From NCBI RefSeq assembly GCF_028389875.1, contig NC_084667.1, positions 58,196,570 to 58,260,569 of the forward strand: 64,000 nt of DNA. The letters run 5' to 3'. The notes beneath the pieces were generated by a model, which saw only the letters and a program-made list of their open reading frames with translations, had not been told where the DNA came from and ran no database searches. Of this stretch, positions 23,368 to 36,220 are shown piece after piece. Numbering within the stretch: the stretch's first letter is position 1; every line of letters begins with the position of its first letter. This DNA is from Rhea pennata (Eukaryota; Chordata; Aves; Rheiformes; Rheidae). A program made the position numbers and the translations under genes.

Positions 23368-25071
23368 CTAAAATACTGCAGTGTGATAGGTTACCGACTC
23401 TACTGGAAGTACACAAAAGATTTTTAAGAAGAGGCAGAGCATTTCATTCAGAAGCTTCCTAGAGCCTAGCCAGATAAAAAGAACGAAGCAAATATTGCTG
23501 GATTTGTTTGACTATGAACCTCTCTGTGGTGCTGGGCAGGGCTACCTTACTGGCTTTTAGATTCCAGGGAAAATGGAATGCGAGATACTGAGATGCTGGA
23601 GACAGTGAAGCCCAGTGAAAGGATGGAAGTACAGCTAACCCAGCATGTTCTTTCCACAGTATCTCAGTGTTTTGTAGTAATTACGTATCTTGTTTTCTAA
23701 AAAGCTGCAGGGTTCTTGTGTTGTTGTTTGTTTGAGTTTTTCTGGGAAAGTTTTCCTTCCTTTAAGTCTGCATTTATGTAGCATGACTTAAAGATCAGAA
23801 TTATTTCTTCCTATCCTTAACTAAATGAAGTAAAGGATTAGAGTTTCTTGAATAATAGTATCAGGTAGCAGGGGTTCATTAACTTGATTTTTAAATGGGT
23901 TGGCTGGTCATCTTGTTTTATAATTATATTGGGCAGTGAGACTGAACCAACCACGGAATCTGTTATTGTAAATCTTTTCTTTTTTTAATGATTTCTTCAT
24001 CCATTCTTTATTTACTTCTATATACATTCTAGTACATTGTAAGATATTTGATGTAATTTTCTGGGAACTGGGGAAGATTCTAGGAGCTTTTCTAATTCAT
24101 GATACTATATTTGATCAGTGTGTTTGAAGAAAGATCTTTGTTCAAAATGGAAATTAATTTAAACAACTGTGGCTTGGCTTGGCCCTACTAATATTAATCC
24201 TAAAACTTCAAGATAGCCAGTTACCTGGCCTCTCTTGTAGTAGATGAATCAGAACAGCTGGACCATTTTTCATCAGATTAATTTTTAATATATAGAAAGT
24301 TGATCTTTCTCATTTAAATGCACTCTTCAAACAATTTTCCTTCCTACTATGAATACAAAATCTTGATTCACAGGGGAGAAGATTGTATAATATCAAATAG
24401 AGACTCTTTGCTCATTCTTGTGTAGCTCCTTGTATCTTGGGTATACCTGGTCTGCATGTCTGAGTGCATTTTCTTCTATTGAGCAGCTATTTATGCACAT
24501 CTCTGGCAATGTAGTCCCCCCATCTTAACAACAGAAAAACCTTGAGATTTGTAATACTGAATTTAAAGCAATTCCTTCAGTATGAGAATTGCTCAGTTTA
24601 CTTTTTGGAATACATTAAGATGTTAATGTGCCTTAAGCAATATGCAACACTAAACAGTTAAACAGAATTTCAAGTAGAGGCTCAGCCTGCTTGGTTACCA
24701 TGGCAAACACAGTAGGAAATTCTTGCCAAAGTTTAGAAACTAAGATACGCAAAAGAAAACTTTCAAACTGAAATAGTCACTGTGGAGAATAAATGTACTT
24801 TATGTTGTCTGAGCCCCTCTTGCAAAGAATTCTGCTTTAAAAATCCCACTTTTCTTGTCGAGTAAACAGTAATTCTCGATTCTGAATTTTATATAAAGCA
24901 GGCAGTAGGCACACATAGGGAGAAGTGAAATTCCTTGTTTGCTTGCCATCTAACTGTAGGGGCATTCAGTGAGTAGAATAGCCTCTTGGAGCCAGATAAA
25001 TTATTTCACTAGTGATCTAGGTTTATGTATTTTCCATGTGGCATGTCATTTAACAGATGTGCTCTGGATAG

Positions 25072-25107
25072 TTTTTTTTTTATTTTTTTTTATTTTTATT
25101 TTTTTTT
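25072..25107 (+). repeat. T-rich low-complexity tract
   Basis: Poly-T broken by single A at several places. Confidence 0.9.
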
Positions 25108-26150
25108 ATGAAGAGCTCTAACCTGTATGCATTAAGTATTTAATTCACTTTCCCACGGTTGTTTGTCTTAAGACTTTTTGGCTGTAAGAATGAGATCTAT
25201 ATGTTGGGATCTTAATGGAGTACTTTCCAGATTGATGAGCTCCCTGTGTAATTAATGGTCTTTGAGCCTTCTATGAACACAGCATTTCTTAATGTAGTTA
25301 TTTTGGTATATTGTGACGGAATTGGATATTTTTGCATCTGGCTTACTGCGCAGTTTTCCACAGATGTCACATGCAAATGGTACAGTTGTTGTTGTACACC
25401 CTTACCCTTACTTCATGCACTGCATAATCTGGATCGGTGATTCGGTCAGGTTGGTGGAGGCTAAGGGAAAGCAGCCTGGGATGCTGCTGAGAAACGGCCG
25501 TTAATCTGCGTCTGCCCTTAGCGCGGGGGGTTTGCTCTTGCAACCAGGAAGTCGTGGTGCTGGAACGCCAAGTGCTCGAGGTGATGGAACAAACAGCCTA
25601 AAATTAGTATTAGGCTGAAATGGTGTTTTCAGGAGTTTTGAGGAGTTTTAAGTTCTCTGCAGACTCGTAACAAATAGTAATTTATATTGAATTGCAGGTT
25701 AGTTTGTGCTTTTTGCTGAGGTTTTAAAATAAGATTCAAGGACCACTTAATTAACACAAAAGTAGCATGTGAAAACAACTGGAAGATTATACTAGAGTGT
25801 AATCAAAGGAAAATAAGAAACTTGGAGGCTACTGGATCAGTGATTTGTTGCCATGGTTTAGGCACGGGAAATAAAACTTTAAATAGTTTGTTTTTCATCC
25901 CAGTAAGTTAAAATATGGTAACTCGTATTCTGTGAGGGATCCAAAACTTCTGGAAAAGAAATAAGGAGAAATGCAGCAGAAGTTGCAAGTTGACTAATTT
26001 AAATAACTGTCAAGACAAGAGGCAATTGTGAGAAACTTGAGAGATGTAAGTGTGGTAGGTGAGTGAGCAAGAGTGTATGTTCCTATGTTTCCACTGATTT
26101 TTCAGCGGTACACACTGGAGGAACACACTTGTGTAGTGCTTCCAGACTGA

Positions 26151-26176
26151 CCCCCCCCCAAAAAAAGGGGGGGGGG
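26151..26176 (+). repeat. C9-A7-G10 homopolymer palindrome
   Basis: Nine C, seven A and ten G follow one another directly, giving a perfect G:C hairpin with an all-A loop. The G run could also pack into quadruplex-type structures. Confidence 0.95.
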
Positions 26177-28496
26177 TTCTATAGATGACTCAGTCTTAAT
26201 TTAACAATACTTATAAATCCGATTATTTATTATAAGAAGTCGAATGGAGAAGAATATTAGAAAGAGGAATGTAGTACATCATATTCCATTGTATGAATCA
26301 GTAGGTCCATCTATAACTGTTCATACAGGTCTAAAAAGACTATTGCAAGAGGGGTGCTGAAAATTATTGTGACGTCTGAAAACATCTGTGGAAATACTGA
26401 AAAGGGTAGGACTGCCTTTTCTAGTAAGCAGTGCAAGTCCTGTGTGTGTAAGGAATGTTAGTCACCATTGTCTCTTCCGGCGGACAAGACAACATTCAAT
26501 AAAAATCTGAGGGGAACAAAACTCAGAAGTGATGCATTTTTTGCCCCCGACACACATGTTTAACTTGATTGGAATGGGTTACTTCAGTCATCTGGGCAAA
26601 TAATAAGCAGAAGGTGTGTATTAAGAAGATGTGGCAATATCTGCCATTCTGTGCAGAACTTAATGCAAATGAATCCTATAAGGGGAATTAAATGTCTATA
26701 TCTGAAATTTATATAACTCTTAGAAAGAGCTCTAAGATGAAAGATAAAACATGAATGCAACTAGTTTCTTGAGTATATTTCTGGAATGTGTTTACGGCTA
26801 GTCTTGAAGAAATGGAGTTGGAGTTAAGTTGTGGATTGTGGTCCAATACTACAGTCTGTGATACTGAAGTATTTGTACGCCATGATTTGTTAAATCCACT
26901 TAATATTTAAACTAGTGGGGAAGAGACCACTAAAAATGTCCGTTCCCCTCCTTGCACCCGTGATTTATTAATGTCACTGGCAAATCATGGTTTTGAACTT
27001 AAAACATCACAGTAAGATGTTTTTCTTAAATATCGTAAAAAGAGCTGGTTAGGGGAAGAAAATGAGGAAGATGTTGGCATTGCATGCAGAACATACGTGA
27101 TTCTGAATTAGATCTCTTCTTGAGAGGTTTTATCCAACAGGCTGAATTACAGCTGAGTCAAAATTCTGTAGATCAGCCACAGGGAAGAGATAAGAATACA
27201 TATATCCCATCTTCTTTTCTCTTTCTCTTAGGAGGGGAAAAAAAAAGCCTCTTTTTTTTTTTTTTTCTTTTTAATTGCTTAAACCAAAATAGAATATCTA
27301 ATTCAGTTCATGTCTGCTGGGAGTGTGTGATACAGGGACTATATTCAGAGTTGTTTGAATTTGACCAGCCTGTTTACAGATTTAGTGTGGCTAAGCGCAT
27401 AAGGCTAAAACCAAAGTCTTAATTTTTGTCTCGGTTGATCATGCTATTAATTGATGCTCACAATAAGGTGAACATTGCAAAAGGAGCAGACAGTCTATGA
27501 AATAATTTTTGGGTTTTTGATACAATTACTGCAGTTTGTATGACGTTTTGCTTGTATTCTTCATGTCAACTAGTTGAGCTTATCTGAAGTAATGCACACA
27601 GAACATTTCTGAAGGAAACTATTAAGATGATGCGTATATAGGGATACGTAGATAAGGTTTGATATCAACAGTTGGTCTTCAGTGTGGATTTGTAAGTGAT
27701 TATTTAGATGCTCAGGGAGAAGTTAACTCTTGTCCTTTCTGTATTGCACAGTAAAGCTATATTTTGCAAAGCGTGAGTGAAAGGATTGAAGTGCTTTTAG
27801 GGAGGAAAGTGACAGACTGTCATCTGCAGGAAGAATAAAAATAAAAATTTTGGTTATTTGATTACAGTGTAGCTAGAGATGGCATGAATTACTTGGAGAA
27901 CCTTCCTGGAGCTTTTAGAGTGGCCAAGCACTGCTCATGGGTCTCTTCAGGACTGAGCAGGAGGAGGAACTGTGCTGAGGGCTGCGGTCAGTTCAAAGCT
28001 GACGCTTTTGGGTCTCACCTGGTTGTAGGAATAGCAGTGTCACAGGTTGTACTTGGTGGTCTTCCACACACACGCACACAGAAGAGATTGCCCCTCTGTC
28101 TTTTGAGCAGAACACTGTAGCTGCTTGTATCTATCTCAACCCAACAGAGGTCTCGAGCTATTTAAACTGTTCTCTTAGAAATTTAGTGTTTTCAATTCAG
28201 CCTGTTACTCATTTGGCAAAATTCACACCCGTGCTGACGCTGCTTCTTTTGACTGGAAGACCAGCAGGTTCCCAGACCAGCAGGAACCAGAGATTCAGAA
28301 CTTTGTTTCAATTTCCCTTAACCTCCTTGGCCTTGAGGAGCTCAAATGTGTAAATGTTCCTGTCCTACTTTAATGCCCTTTGTCCAATTTTAAAGGGAGG
28401 CAAAGGGTAAATTGATTGTGTATGCACCTGGCAAGCGAATGGAGACCTGCAAACAAAACAGAGTTTTTTCTTTTCTGGGGAGACTGCTGTCCTGTA

Positions 28497-28547
28497 TTTC
28501 TTTTCTTTTTCTTTTCTTTTTCTTTCTTTTTTTCTTTCTTTTTTTTT
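28497..28547 (+). repeat. Polypyrimidine tract, (TTTC)n-like
   Basis: About 50 bases of pure T and C with repeated TTTTC and TTTC units. Confidence 0.95.
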
Positions 28548-30819
28548 GCACTTGAGTAAAGTTAAAATTGACTACCTTTTCTGAATTGTCAGTAGATTAG
28601 CTCTTTTACTTTAAATACCCCCTAGAAGGTACTGATCTATTCTTTGCACAGATAAATAATTTGGTTTATATCCTTAATAAAGTGCAGTTAATACTGCTAT
28701 GGTAAATTGTAAATTGAACATTCTTTGTGAGTGTTCTTTATGGGGTTCATTTCCACTCCATGTAAACCTTCCTTTATCTTGCCAATTGTATAAGCATTGG
28801 TCCAGGTAATACTGCGTAGATTCAGTTTGAACTATTATATGCTCTTTTACTCTGAATGCTTAGAAAAATTATTTCAGAAACACAGAATATGATAATTTTA
28901 TTAGGCCCTCTGGAAAAATTAAATCCATCTTTGCTTAAAAATGGATTTATGTCCGTTTGACTGGAGTAAAGCTTTTATTGTAATATTTGTGGTCATAGTT
29001 GTCTGCTTTATGTATAAATACTGAGATCCTGATAAGTAATGCTTTTCTACTTTCAAAAGCCATTATGTCTTGTATGACCTTGGCCCCAAGTGAAAGTTAA
29101 ATCTAGAAGAGGAAAGAACATCAACTAGCTTGGCAAATTTTCATGTGGTTTTGTGCGAAAATAATATTCAAGACAGTTATGGATGAACTGAGTGGAACAC
29201 TTTAAAAAAAAAAAAAAATAGGTTGAGTAAAATTACTTGGTGTCCCTGTTTTACTAACAGAGCCGTTCTTATATGGTATCCTAGAAACTCTGTCGCATGC
29301 CTGAACTGTTCCTGTTCAACATTTAATCAAATCTTTTGTAACTTAAAAGGTTGTGTGAAGATACAGGAACCTGTTTATGAGGAACAATGTAGTTCAGGAA
29401 GGCAAATATTCATTGTAGTGGAAACAAATCTTGAAATTCTTTGCTGAAAGGGAGTATTTATACAAATTACTTAGTCATTCAAAATATGTATATATTAGAA
29501 AAAATATGGCAGAAAATATGTCCTTGCCACTGAAGTCAAAAAATAAAAGATCACGTCTGCAAGCTCAGGATCTTCAAATTTTTGAAACTAAAACTGACAC
29601 AAATTAGGAGCTGCACTTTCTAGAAGCTTCCTAGAGAAAGGACATTTCATAGGGAAATAGCTTACTGGAGCGTCTTTGAGGCAGTATGTTAGAGTGGCAG
29701 ATTCTTTTCCCTGCCTGATTGTTTCTCTTCCCAGTTTCTTAGTTTGCAGTTTTGGGAATTCTTGCTGCCTAGTGCAGCTTGGGCACTGCCTCCGAGGTGC
29801 TCGTGCCTTTGGTTAGAGATGGTGAATGTGTGGGCTGGTTCTTAGACTTCCTGTGGTAGTTGGCAGCAGACTGCCCAGGACTGGTTGTGCTGTTTTGAAT
29901 GCTCAGCTATTGGTGCTCTACTTTGTAGAATTGAAAGTTTAGACAAATCTTCACCACTGCTTCGAGTTTTGATTTTTTTTTTTTTTTTTCCTTGAGGTGA
30001 TGAATGTGAATTGTATAAAGCTGCTACATTGAATGCAATGCTGCAGAATAAAGAGACTTAAATTTCTCTAGCATTAATGGCTTTGCAAAGCTCAGGATAC
30101 TTAAAACTAGTCTATATTTACACATCGTTATGCAACCGTTAAAGCTAAGGAAATCTCTCGGGTGTAGAAAAAGCAACTGAAATGACTTACATTTATGAAA
30201 CCTGTTGTAACTATGTATAAGTAGTGGAACTTTACAAAGTGTTTGACTTTTTGATTTTTATAGAGTTCTGAATAGGGCTTATACTCCTCTTGTTTATACA
30301 GTATTCATGGAAGTTTTCAAACTGATTCTTAATTTCTTTTTTTTTTTTTCCTGGGGGCTTATGAAATGGCCCTGAATGTGTTCACTAGCTGAAGGATTAA
30401 TCTTAAATTTAAGAAATGCTATGATTGCTATTATATCTTGCATTACTTAAAAGGTTTTCAGAAAAGTCACCTTTCTACCAAGAAAGCTAAGATTGATTAG
30501 CCACTGGTCTATTGGTTTACATGCAGCTATATTTATAGAGCTCAGTTTGGTAGTGACTGGCTAAGGCAGAGTCAACTGTACTGAGCAGTGTTTTATTTTG
30601 GCTTTAGAGTTGCTGGAAGCTTTGCGTGATTTTTTGGTATATACCTCCTGAAAGTAAGCAGAGCTTTTGTTCCACATTGGTGTTCTTCAGAAGGAAAGTC
30701 CACCGACCTGTTCCTGTAGTTTTCTTTGTGCTTGAAGTTCACTGAAGGCATAAATTAGAACTGTTAATTAAAGCTGGGAACTCTGTGTTTACTGCTGATT
30801 TGGTTGGCCCTAAGCTGAG

Positions 30820-30908
30820 GATCATAGGATGATCCAGCTTGGAAGAGACCTCTGAAAGCTACTAGTCCAACCTCCTGCTCAAAGCAGCGTCAGCTGTGAA
30901 GTCAGACC
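30820..30908 (-). mobile_element. CR1 LINE 3' end fragment, antisense
   Basis: The plus strand reads ATCATAGGATGATCCAGCTT, then GGAAGAGACCTCTGAAAGCT, then AGTCCAACCTCCTGCTC and AAAGCAG. This is the reverse complement of the well-known 3' end of sauropsid CR1 elements (TTGGACTAGATGACC, GAGGTCTCTTCCAACC, tail of GATTCTATGATTCT type). Only the last part of the element is present, the usual 5'-truncated form. It is the best single clue that the host is a bird or close relative. Confidence 0.88.
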
Positions 30909-32271
30909 ATCTTGAAGCAGCAATGAAGTAAGGAAAAGTGATTCTCTTGTTAATATTTACTGAGCAATGCTTGGGCTCTACAAAAAGACTCTGGAAATAT
31001 ACTCCTTTGATACTGGAGAAGTCACAGGAATTTCCAGGGCAAAATACTGAAGCTAGCATTTCTGGCAGAAACTCTCTCTGCCAGTGAGCAGAAAACTCTG
31101 CGTGGGGTAAGTGAACCTTCTTACAGTGGGCCAGCCGTGTTCCACAACTTTGTTCTTCTGCTAGCCGAGCAGGGATGAGAGGGAGAGCAGCACAAGCATG
31201 ATGGAGCAGGCAAGCTGTAAGGGGCCTCCTGGACCACCAGTTTTGTTTTCTTTATCCTTGCTAATATGGTGGGCATAACAGATTCTGCAGTGTTTACTAG
31301 GGGATTCTGTGAGACAGAAGTGCTGCAGTAATGATTACCTGGCTTCTTTTTTTTCAGGGTTTAAGGAGCGTCTGTAAAGTTCAATAAAGTTCACTTAGTA
31401 ATAGTCACAAGAGTTGATGTCTCGTGTTACTTGTATAATGTAGCTTTCTCAAATTATTCTCATTATAGACCAGGGACCATTAAATCCCTGAACAGCACAG
31501 TATTGAAGAGGTACAGGCTACAGATAATAAGTTAAGATTTCCGAACTTCAAAAATGCAGAAGTCTACAAAAGTGTAACATCTCAGTCCTTTGTACATTTT
31601 CAGTGCAAAACATGCATGACCAATCTGTAGTCTATCATTCAAGACTAAATAATTCTCTGGACTAGGGAGATTCTCTTAAGAGTATTTTCAGAAGTAAATT
31701 TTTGATTAAATGTTTGCTTTAGCTTAAAGACCTAATATTTTCTCTTAATCTCACTTATTGCTACAGCCCATGGAAAGCAAGTCTCCTGGCAAAACTGACA
31801 CTGAGTAGCATTAAGTATCTATAGGAAGGCGTTGTCATGGCTACAGTTGAAATAATCTGAGATAAATTAATAATAATAAAGAAAATTTCTTTCTCTTTCT
31901 GCTCTCAGATGTTTTTCTAGAATGGAAGAAAATTCCGACCTCCATCTGATCAAATATTGAAGTTTTTAGATTTTGATGTTTCAAATGTCTGCTAAGGATG
32001 GGCAATTACCTTAGTTCTGTATTTGTGCATAATTCTAAGGTCAAAGCCAGATGAACTTCTGTCCAAGACTCATGCTTTTGATATATTACTGATTCAAGAC
32101 TTAGAGGTTTCTTAACTATTATTTCACAAGCTGTGAACCATAAGGATGGCCTTTAATCATGCTTCTACGACAGATGTGAACTCTTCCTGCATTTTTTCAT
32201 TGGCTAATTTAAATCTGCAGCTTTCCAAAATTTAGTCTAATCCAAAACATACCATATGACTGAAGTTAACT

Positions 32272-32330
32272 GTTTTTTTTTTTTTGTTTGTTTTTTGTTT
32301 TTTCTTCTTCTTCCCTTCCTAGTGTCCAGG
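32272..32330 (+). repeat. T-rich / pyrimidine tract
   Basis: Poly-T with G interruptions, followed by TTCTTCTTC and C/T sequence. Confidence 0.85.
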
Positions 32331-35300
32331 AACTTAAAACTGTGTTTATAATGTTCCACTCAACCATCTTCCTACTGCAATTTGTGCTTCAGGGAGGATG
32401 TACAATTGCTAGTTCTGTTCCTCCAGCTCCCTCAGCATGCGGTTTACAGATAATTTTGCTAAAATAACATGCTGTAAGAGTTAAGTAAATTGGAATGGAA
32501 GTTCCCAAAACAGTTGTACAATCTTTGTTTATTTCTGGAGTACAGTTAATCACAAAGAACTGAATGGTATTACACAGTCAAATTTACTTCCAGTGGAGCA
32601 TAAGTTTCTGTTGGAGAACAGGTCTTTAAAGTCATTGGTGCCCAAGATATACCAATTTTGTTCAGCTGCATCACTGCCTTTAGACAAGTTTTGAGTGAGA
32701 TTCTGCTTGTTCATAATACCCATTTTTCCTGGTTGCTTTGTCCAAGGAGTACTTTAAATGCTACTCTGTTGGAATCTGAATGTTTGTAAAAAGGCCTGCT
32801 CAGAATTAGTAAGCTGATTCAGAAAACTGCTTTAATGAAATATAACAGAAGGACATAGGATGACATAGCAGTGATAACTGCTAGCTATCAGTTGGCCTAA
32901 GTGGTATTACTGGAGTCTTGATTAGCTGTGATGTACTTTGACTTGCAGCACCTGAGCAAGTTCATGTAGTTTTAACCCATTTCAATGAGCTACTGTCATC
33001 CTAACTCATCTGTGATGATTAGGTTCCCCAAAGTGGACAAGCTGGAATAGCGCTGAATATTTTTCAGAAGCAGACTTTAAAAGAATAGGGACAGGAATCA
33101 TGAATACAACTTGCTACAAGCTCAAGTAGAGGCAAGGATGCCTTATCCTGTGCATCCAGCCTCCATGTTCTTTACCACTTAATCCCAAGATCAATCTTTT
33201 CTTTCTAAGGGTGCACCACAGTTTTTCTAGGAGGGGGACAGTTACCACCACCTTATTCAATAGTGTCGCGTACTGGAATTTGACAGTCACGGGCTCAAAT
33301 TTCATGTAGAAACTTTACTGGGAATCAGTCTCCTACAGATCCACTATAGGAAGTGGTCTTAGTGATGAGAGCTAATGAAGTGCTAAGTAAGCTTTTCTTC
33401 CTCATCAAAATACAATAGCAACTATGAATTGTGCAGAAACAGAGAAAGAAAATGGCTTCTAGATCTTATGATCATTGGCCCTACTCTATCTTTTGGTGAA
33501 GAGGGAGCATGACCAAAAGTATGCTTATGCTTGTGGATTTGACCGCATCTCCATGGGACAGCTATATCATTATCATAGCTGAAAACACCAACTGCATGTA
33601 AATAAAAAGCAGGACATCTCTGTCAGTAAAAACCTAGTTTCTGATAATTCTGGGTTGAAATAACTTGCTTACTCTCCACTTAAGTTCAGACAGATTGTCA
33701 CTGCCATCTGGCTCCCAGAGAACAGCTAGAACAAGCACAGTGAAGTCTGTACCTAGATTTCATCTATCTGAATTTCATGTCTTACTAGATCTATTATCAC
33801 GCAGTTTCAGAAGGTGGGGAACCTTAGTCACATTAGAAGTTTGTGAGACAACACAAACAATAGTCAGTTATATACAAAACTCTCACCAGACAAAAGAGCA
33901 AAGTGGGTGTAACTGCAGCCTGAAGACAACCATCTCTTCATTCTGTGCTGTTTGCAAGGATAGTAAAGATTCAGAGGGAGAAAACCCTGGGAATACTAGC
34001 AGTTTTCTGCTAGATGAGAGTCCCTCATTCTCTAATTTCTCAGTGTGATTCAATCTGAGTCCTATTTACTTTTAAAGAGATCTTTCTTAGGAGTTGAGTT
34101 CTCCTAAGAAAGTTTTGTCCAGAAGACAAAGTCTTGTAGGTGAGAGGAGAGAAACATGGCACCTTATTCAGCTTTGCATTTTCTTTGAGGTACAGAGGGA
34201 TATATATATATTTCTGTAGAATGGTCTTCCAGATAGAAACACTACCTCTGTTTTGAGGGTATCTCATGATACCATTTATTCTGCAGTGCTGCAGGATAAA
34301 GGAGTCTTGCATGATTTAAGAGCTAATGCATGGCCTCTAGAGTTTGATCTTTCAACTTCGAGTTAGAGATTTACATGTGTCTGTGGATGCTCTTTGGTAG
34401 GCATGTGCCTTTTCCTATGATGTCCCAATAGAGCTGGCATTCTATTTGAATTCTCCTTGAAGAGGTATTGCTAATAAACTTTTTAGCTTATAATGGATCT
34501 CTGAGCTCTGGAGAATACCTTTTTAATCTGCTGACTGGAGAAGTTGGAGTATGTAATCCTATTTTGGAATTTTCAGCCAGGGTGCTGTACACTTGATTAA
34601 ACTGATCTATAATATATGCTGCGAAACATAAGTATAATTTCAATACTGTTGCATATATATGCTGATTACATGTAGTTAAATTTGCCTTGGAAATGGCTTA
34701 TCTGTCATGATTTGCTGTGTAACTTATTTTTTTTCCTCCACTGACAGTTCTGGTTCTCATCTGTAAAGATCCATGCATACCAACAGTTTGTTATTCTTTA
34801 AACTTTTAAGCACAAGATTTAATACATCACAGCTGTTTTAGGTGATGCTTGTCGTCTTCCTCATACAAATTATATTTCTTATGTTACTGACCTGATCTTT
34901 CTCAAAGTACAAATACAAATAAAATTAGAATGGGTCCCAGTATAGTCTCATGTCTGTAATACAGTGGAGAATCTGCAGCTTTCTAATTACAAGCCCTGAT
35001 CTTCGTTAATAAGGAGTTAATGTTGAACCTGGTGCATGATCTTGCATATTAAACGTGTGGGTTTTAATCTTGAGATGATGAAAGATAGGATGTTTGTGTT
35101 GAGAAGTGATATGTAGATAAGCGTGAGTTATACAACTGAGAGAACATTTTAGATTGCATACCTATTCCTTTTGGTCCTTCTGACACTTCAGTGCCTTACT
35201 GTACAAATCTTCAGTTGTTTGTTGTTTCCTATATTTTGTTAGCACTGCTATTTTGTGAGAGCTGTATTTGGATTGTGTTCAGTAAATAAAATTGATTCAT

Positions 35301-36037
35301 TGACAATGCCTAGAGCTCCTTATATAGATGGCAGAATATTTTGATGTTCAAGTCGATGTCAGAAGTATTACAGAATAATTTTTTTTAATAATAATTTTTT
35401 TAGTCATTAAGCTACAAAGTAATCAGAATATCAACATCCTGAGTCTATGTTCCTAGAAATCTTTTTCCTAGAGCCTAGTCAATCATTTTTAAGGTGTGTT
35501 TTTTTTTTGTTTTTGGAAAAAAAACTCCCAACAACTTTTAAGACTAATCTTTTTTCCTTTTTATAAAAGGATACGTTACGTTACAAGGGTCAGATGCCTG
35601 CAAACACTTTTAATCTGCAAATATCAAAACTGGTTATACTTCATATTTAGGAAGCTGTTGCTAGAGAAGTAGAAGGTATCTTGCCTCTATGTGATGGAAT
35701 GCCTCTCCTGGCAGGATAAACCTGAGAATGGGTTGGTCTTGAGGTCTCGCTGCAGCCCTGGTTACTGAATGATTGTCACTGGTTTGTTATTGTATATGAT
35801 GCAATTGCAAATGCTAGGTAGGTGTAGTGTTTAGCAAAACTGAAAAAACACATGTTATGTAAAAAGATAAACTTACTGAAGATATCAAAGATGTCTTTGA
35901 TAAATACAAAGCTGTTATTTTAAAATAAGGTTTTGTGATAGCATTAGTTGTTGCTTTGTATAAATTCATTTGCAGATAGAAATGTTACATGCACACATTG
36001 TGATAAACTGTCTTCATTCTGTTTGCTCTCTTTGCAG

Positions 36038-36220
36038 GCTGCGGACTTGAGTAAACCAATAGACAAAAGGATATACAAAGGAACACAACCTACATGTCAT
36101 GACTTCAATCACTTAACAGCCACAGCAGAAAGTGTGTCTCTTCTAGTGGGCTTCTCTGCAGGCCAGGTCCAACTTATAGACCCTATTAAAAAAGAAACTA
36201 GCAAATTATTTAATGAGGAA
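36038..36220 (+). CDS. WDR20: WDR20 coding exon 2 (residues 84-144)
   Basis: A 183-base, 61-codon exon encoding AADLSKPIDKRIYKGTQPTC through IDPIKKETSKLFNEE. It is preceded by a pyrimidine tract and TTTGCAG, and followed by the consensus donor GTAAGT. Both splice junctions are phase 0. The segment ATAESVSLLVGFSAGQVQLI is a beta-propeller-like strand pattern from an early WD blade, without a classic WD dipeptide. The residue sequence agrees throughout with what I remember of mammalian WDR20, so this protein is extremely conserved. Confidence 0.97.

Larger units (their letters stand above)
6550..36037 (+). other. WDR20: WDR20 intron 1 (about 29.5 kb)
   Basis: Bounded by a GTACCG donor and a TTTGCAG acceptor with a pyrimidine tract. 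The first 200 bases are extremely G/C-rich; the rest is AT-rich. It contains a MIR-like fragment (about 7,565-7,700), an old antisense CR1 copy (about 12,020-12,800), a short antisense CR1 3' end (30,820-30,908), several poly-A, poly-T and pyrimidine tracts, and a C9-A7-G10 palindrome (26,151-26,176). I saw no coding exon I could support. Open frames of up to 134 codons are present but resemble no protein known to me. Confidence 0.9.

Noticed and set aside
33665-34048. 127-codon plus-strand open frame in intron 1
   Set aside because: Ser/Thr-rich with no recognised domain; length is within chance for a window this size.
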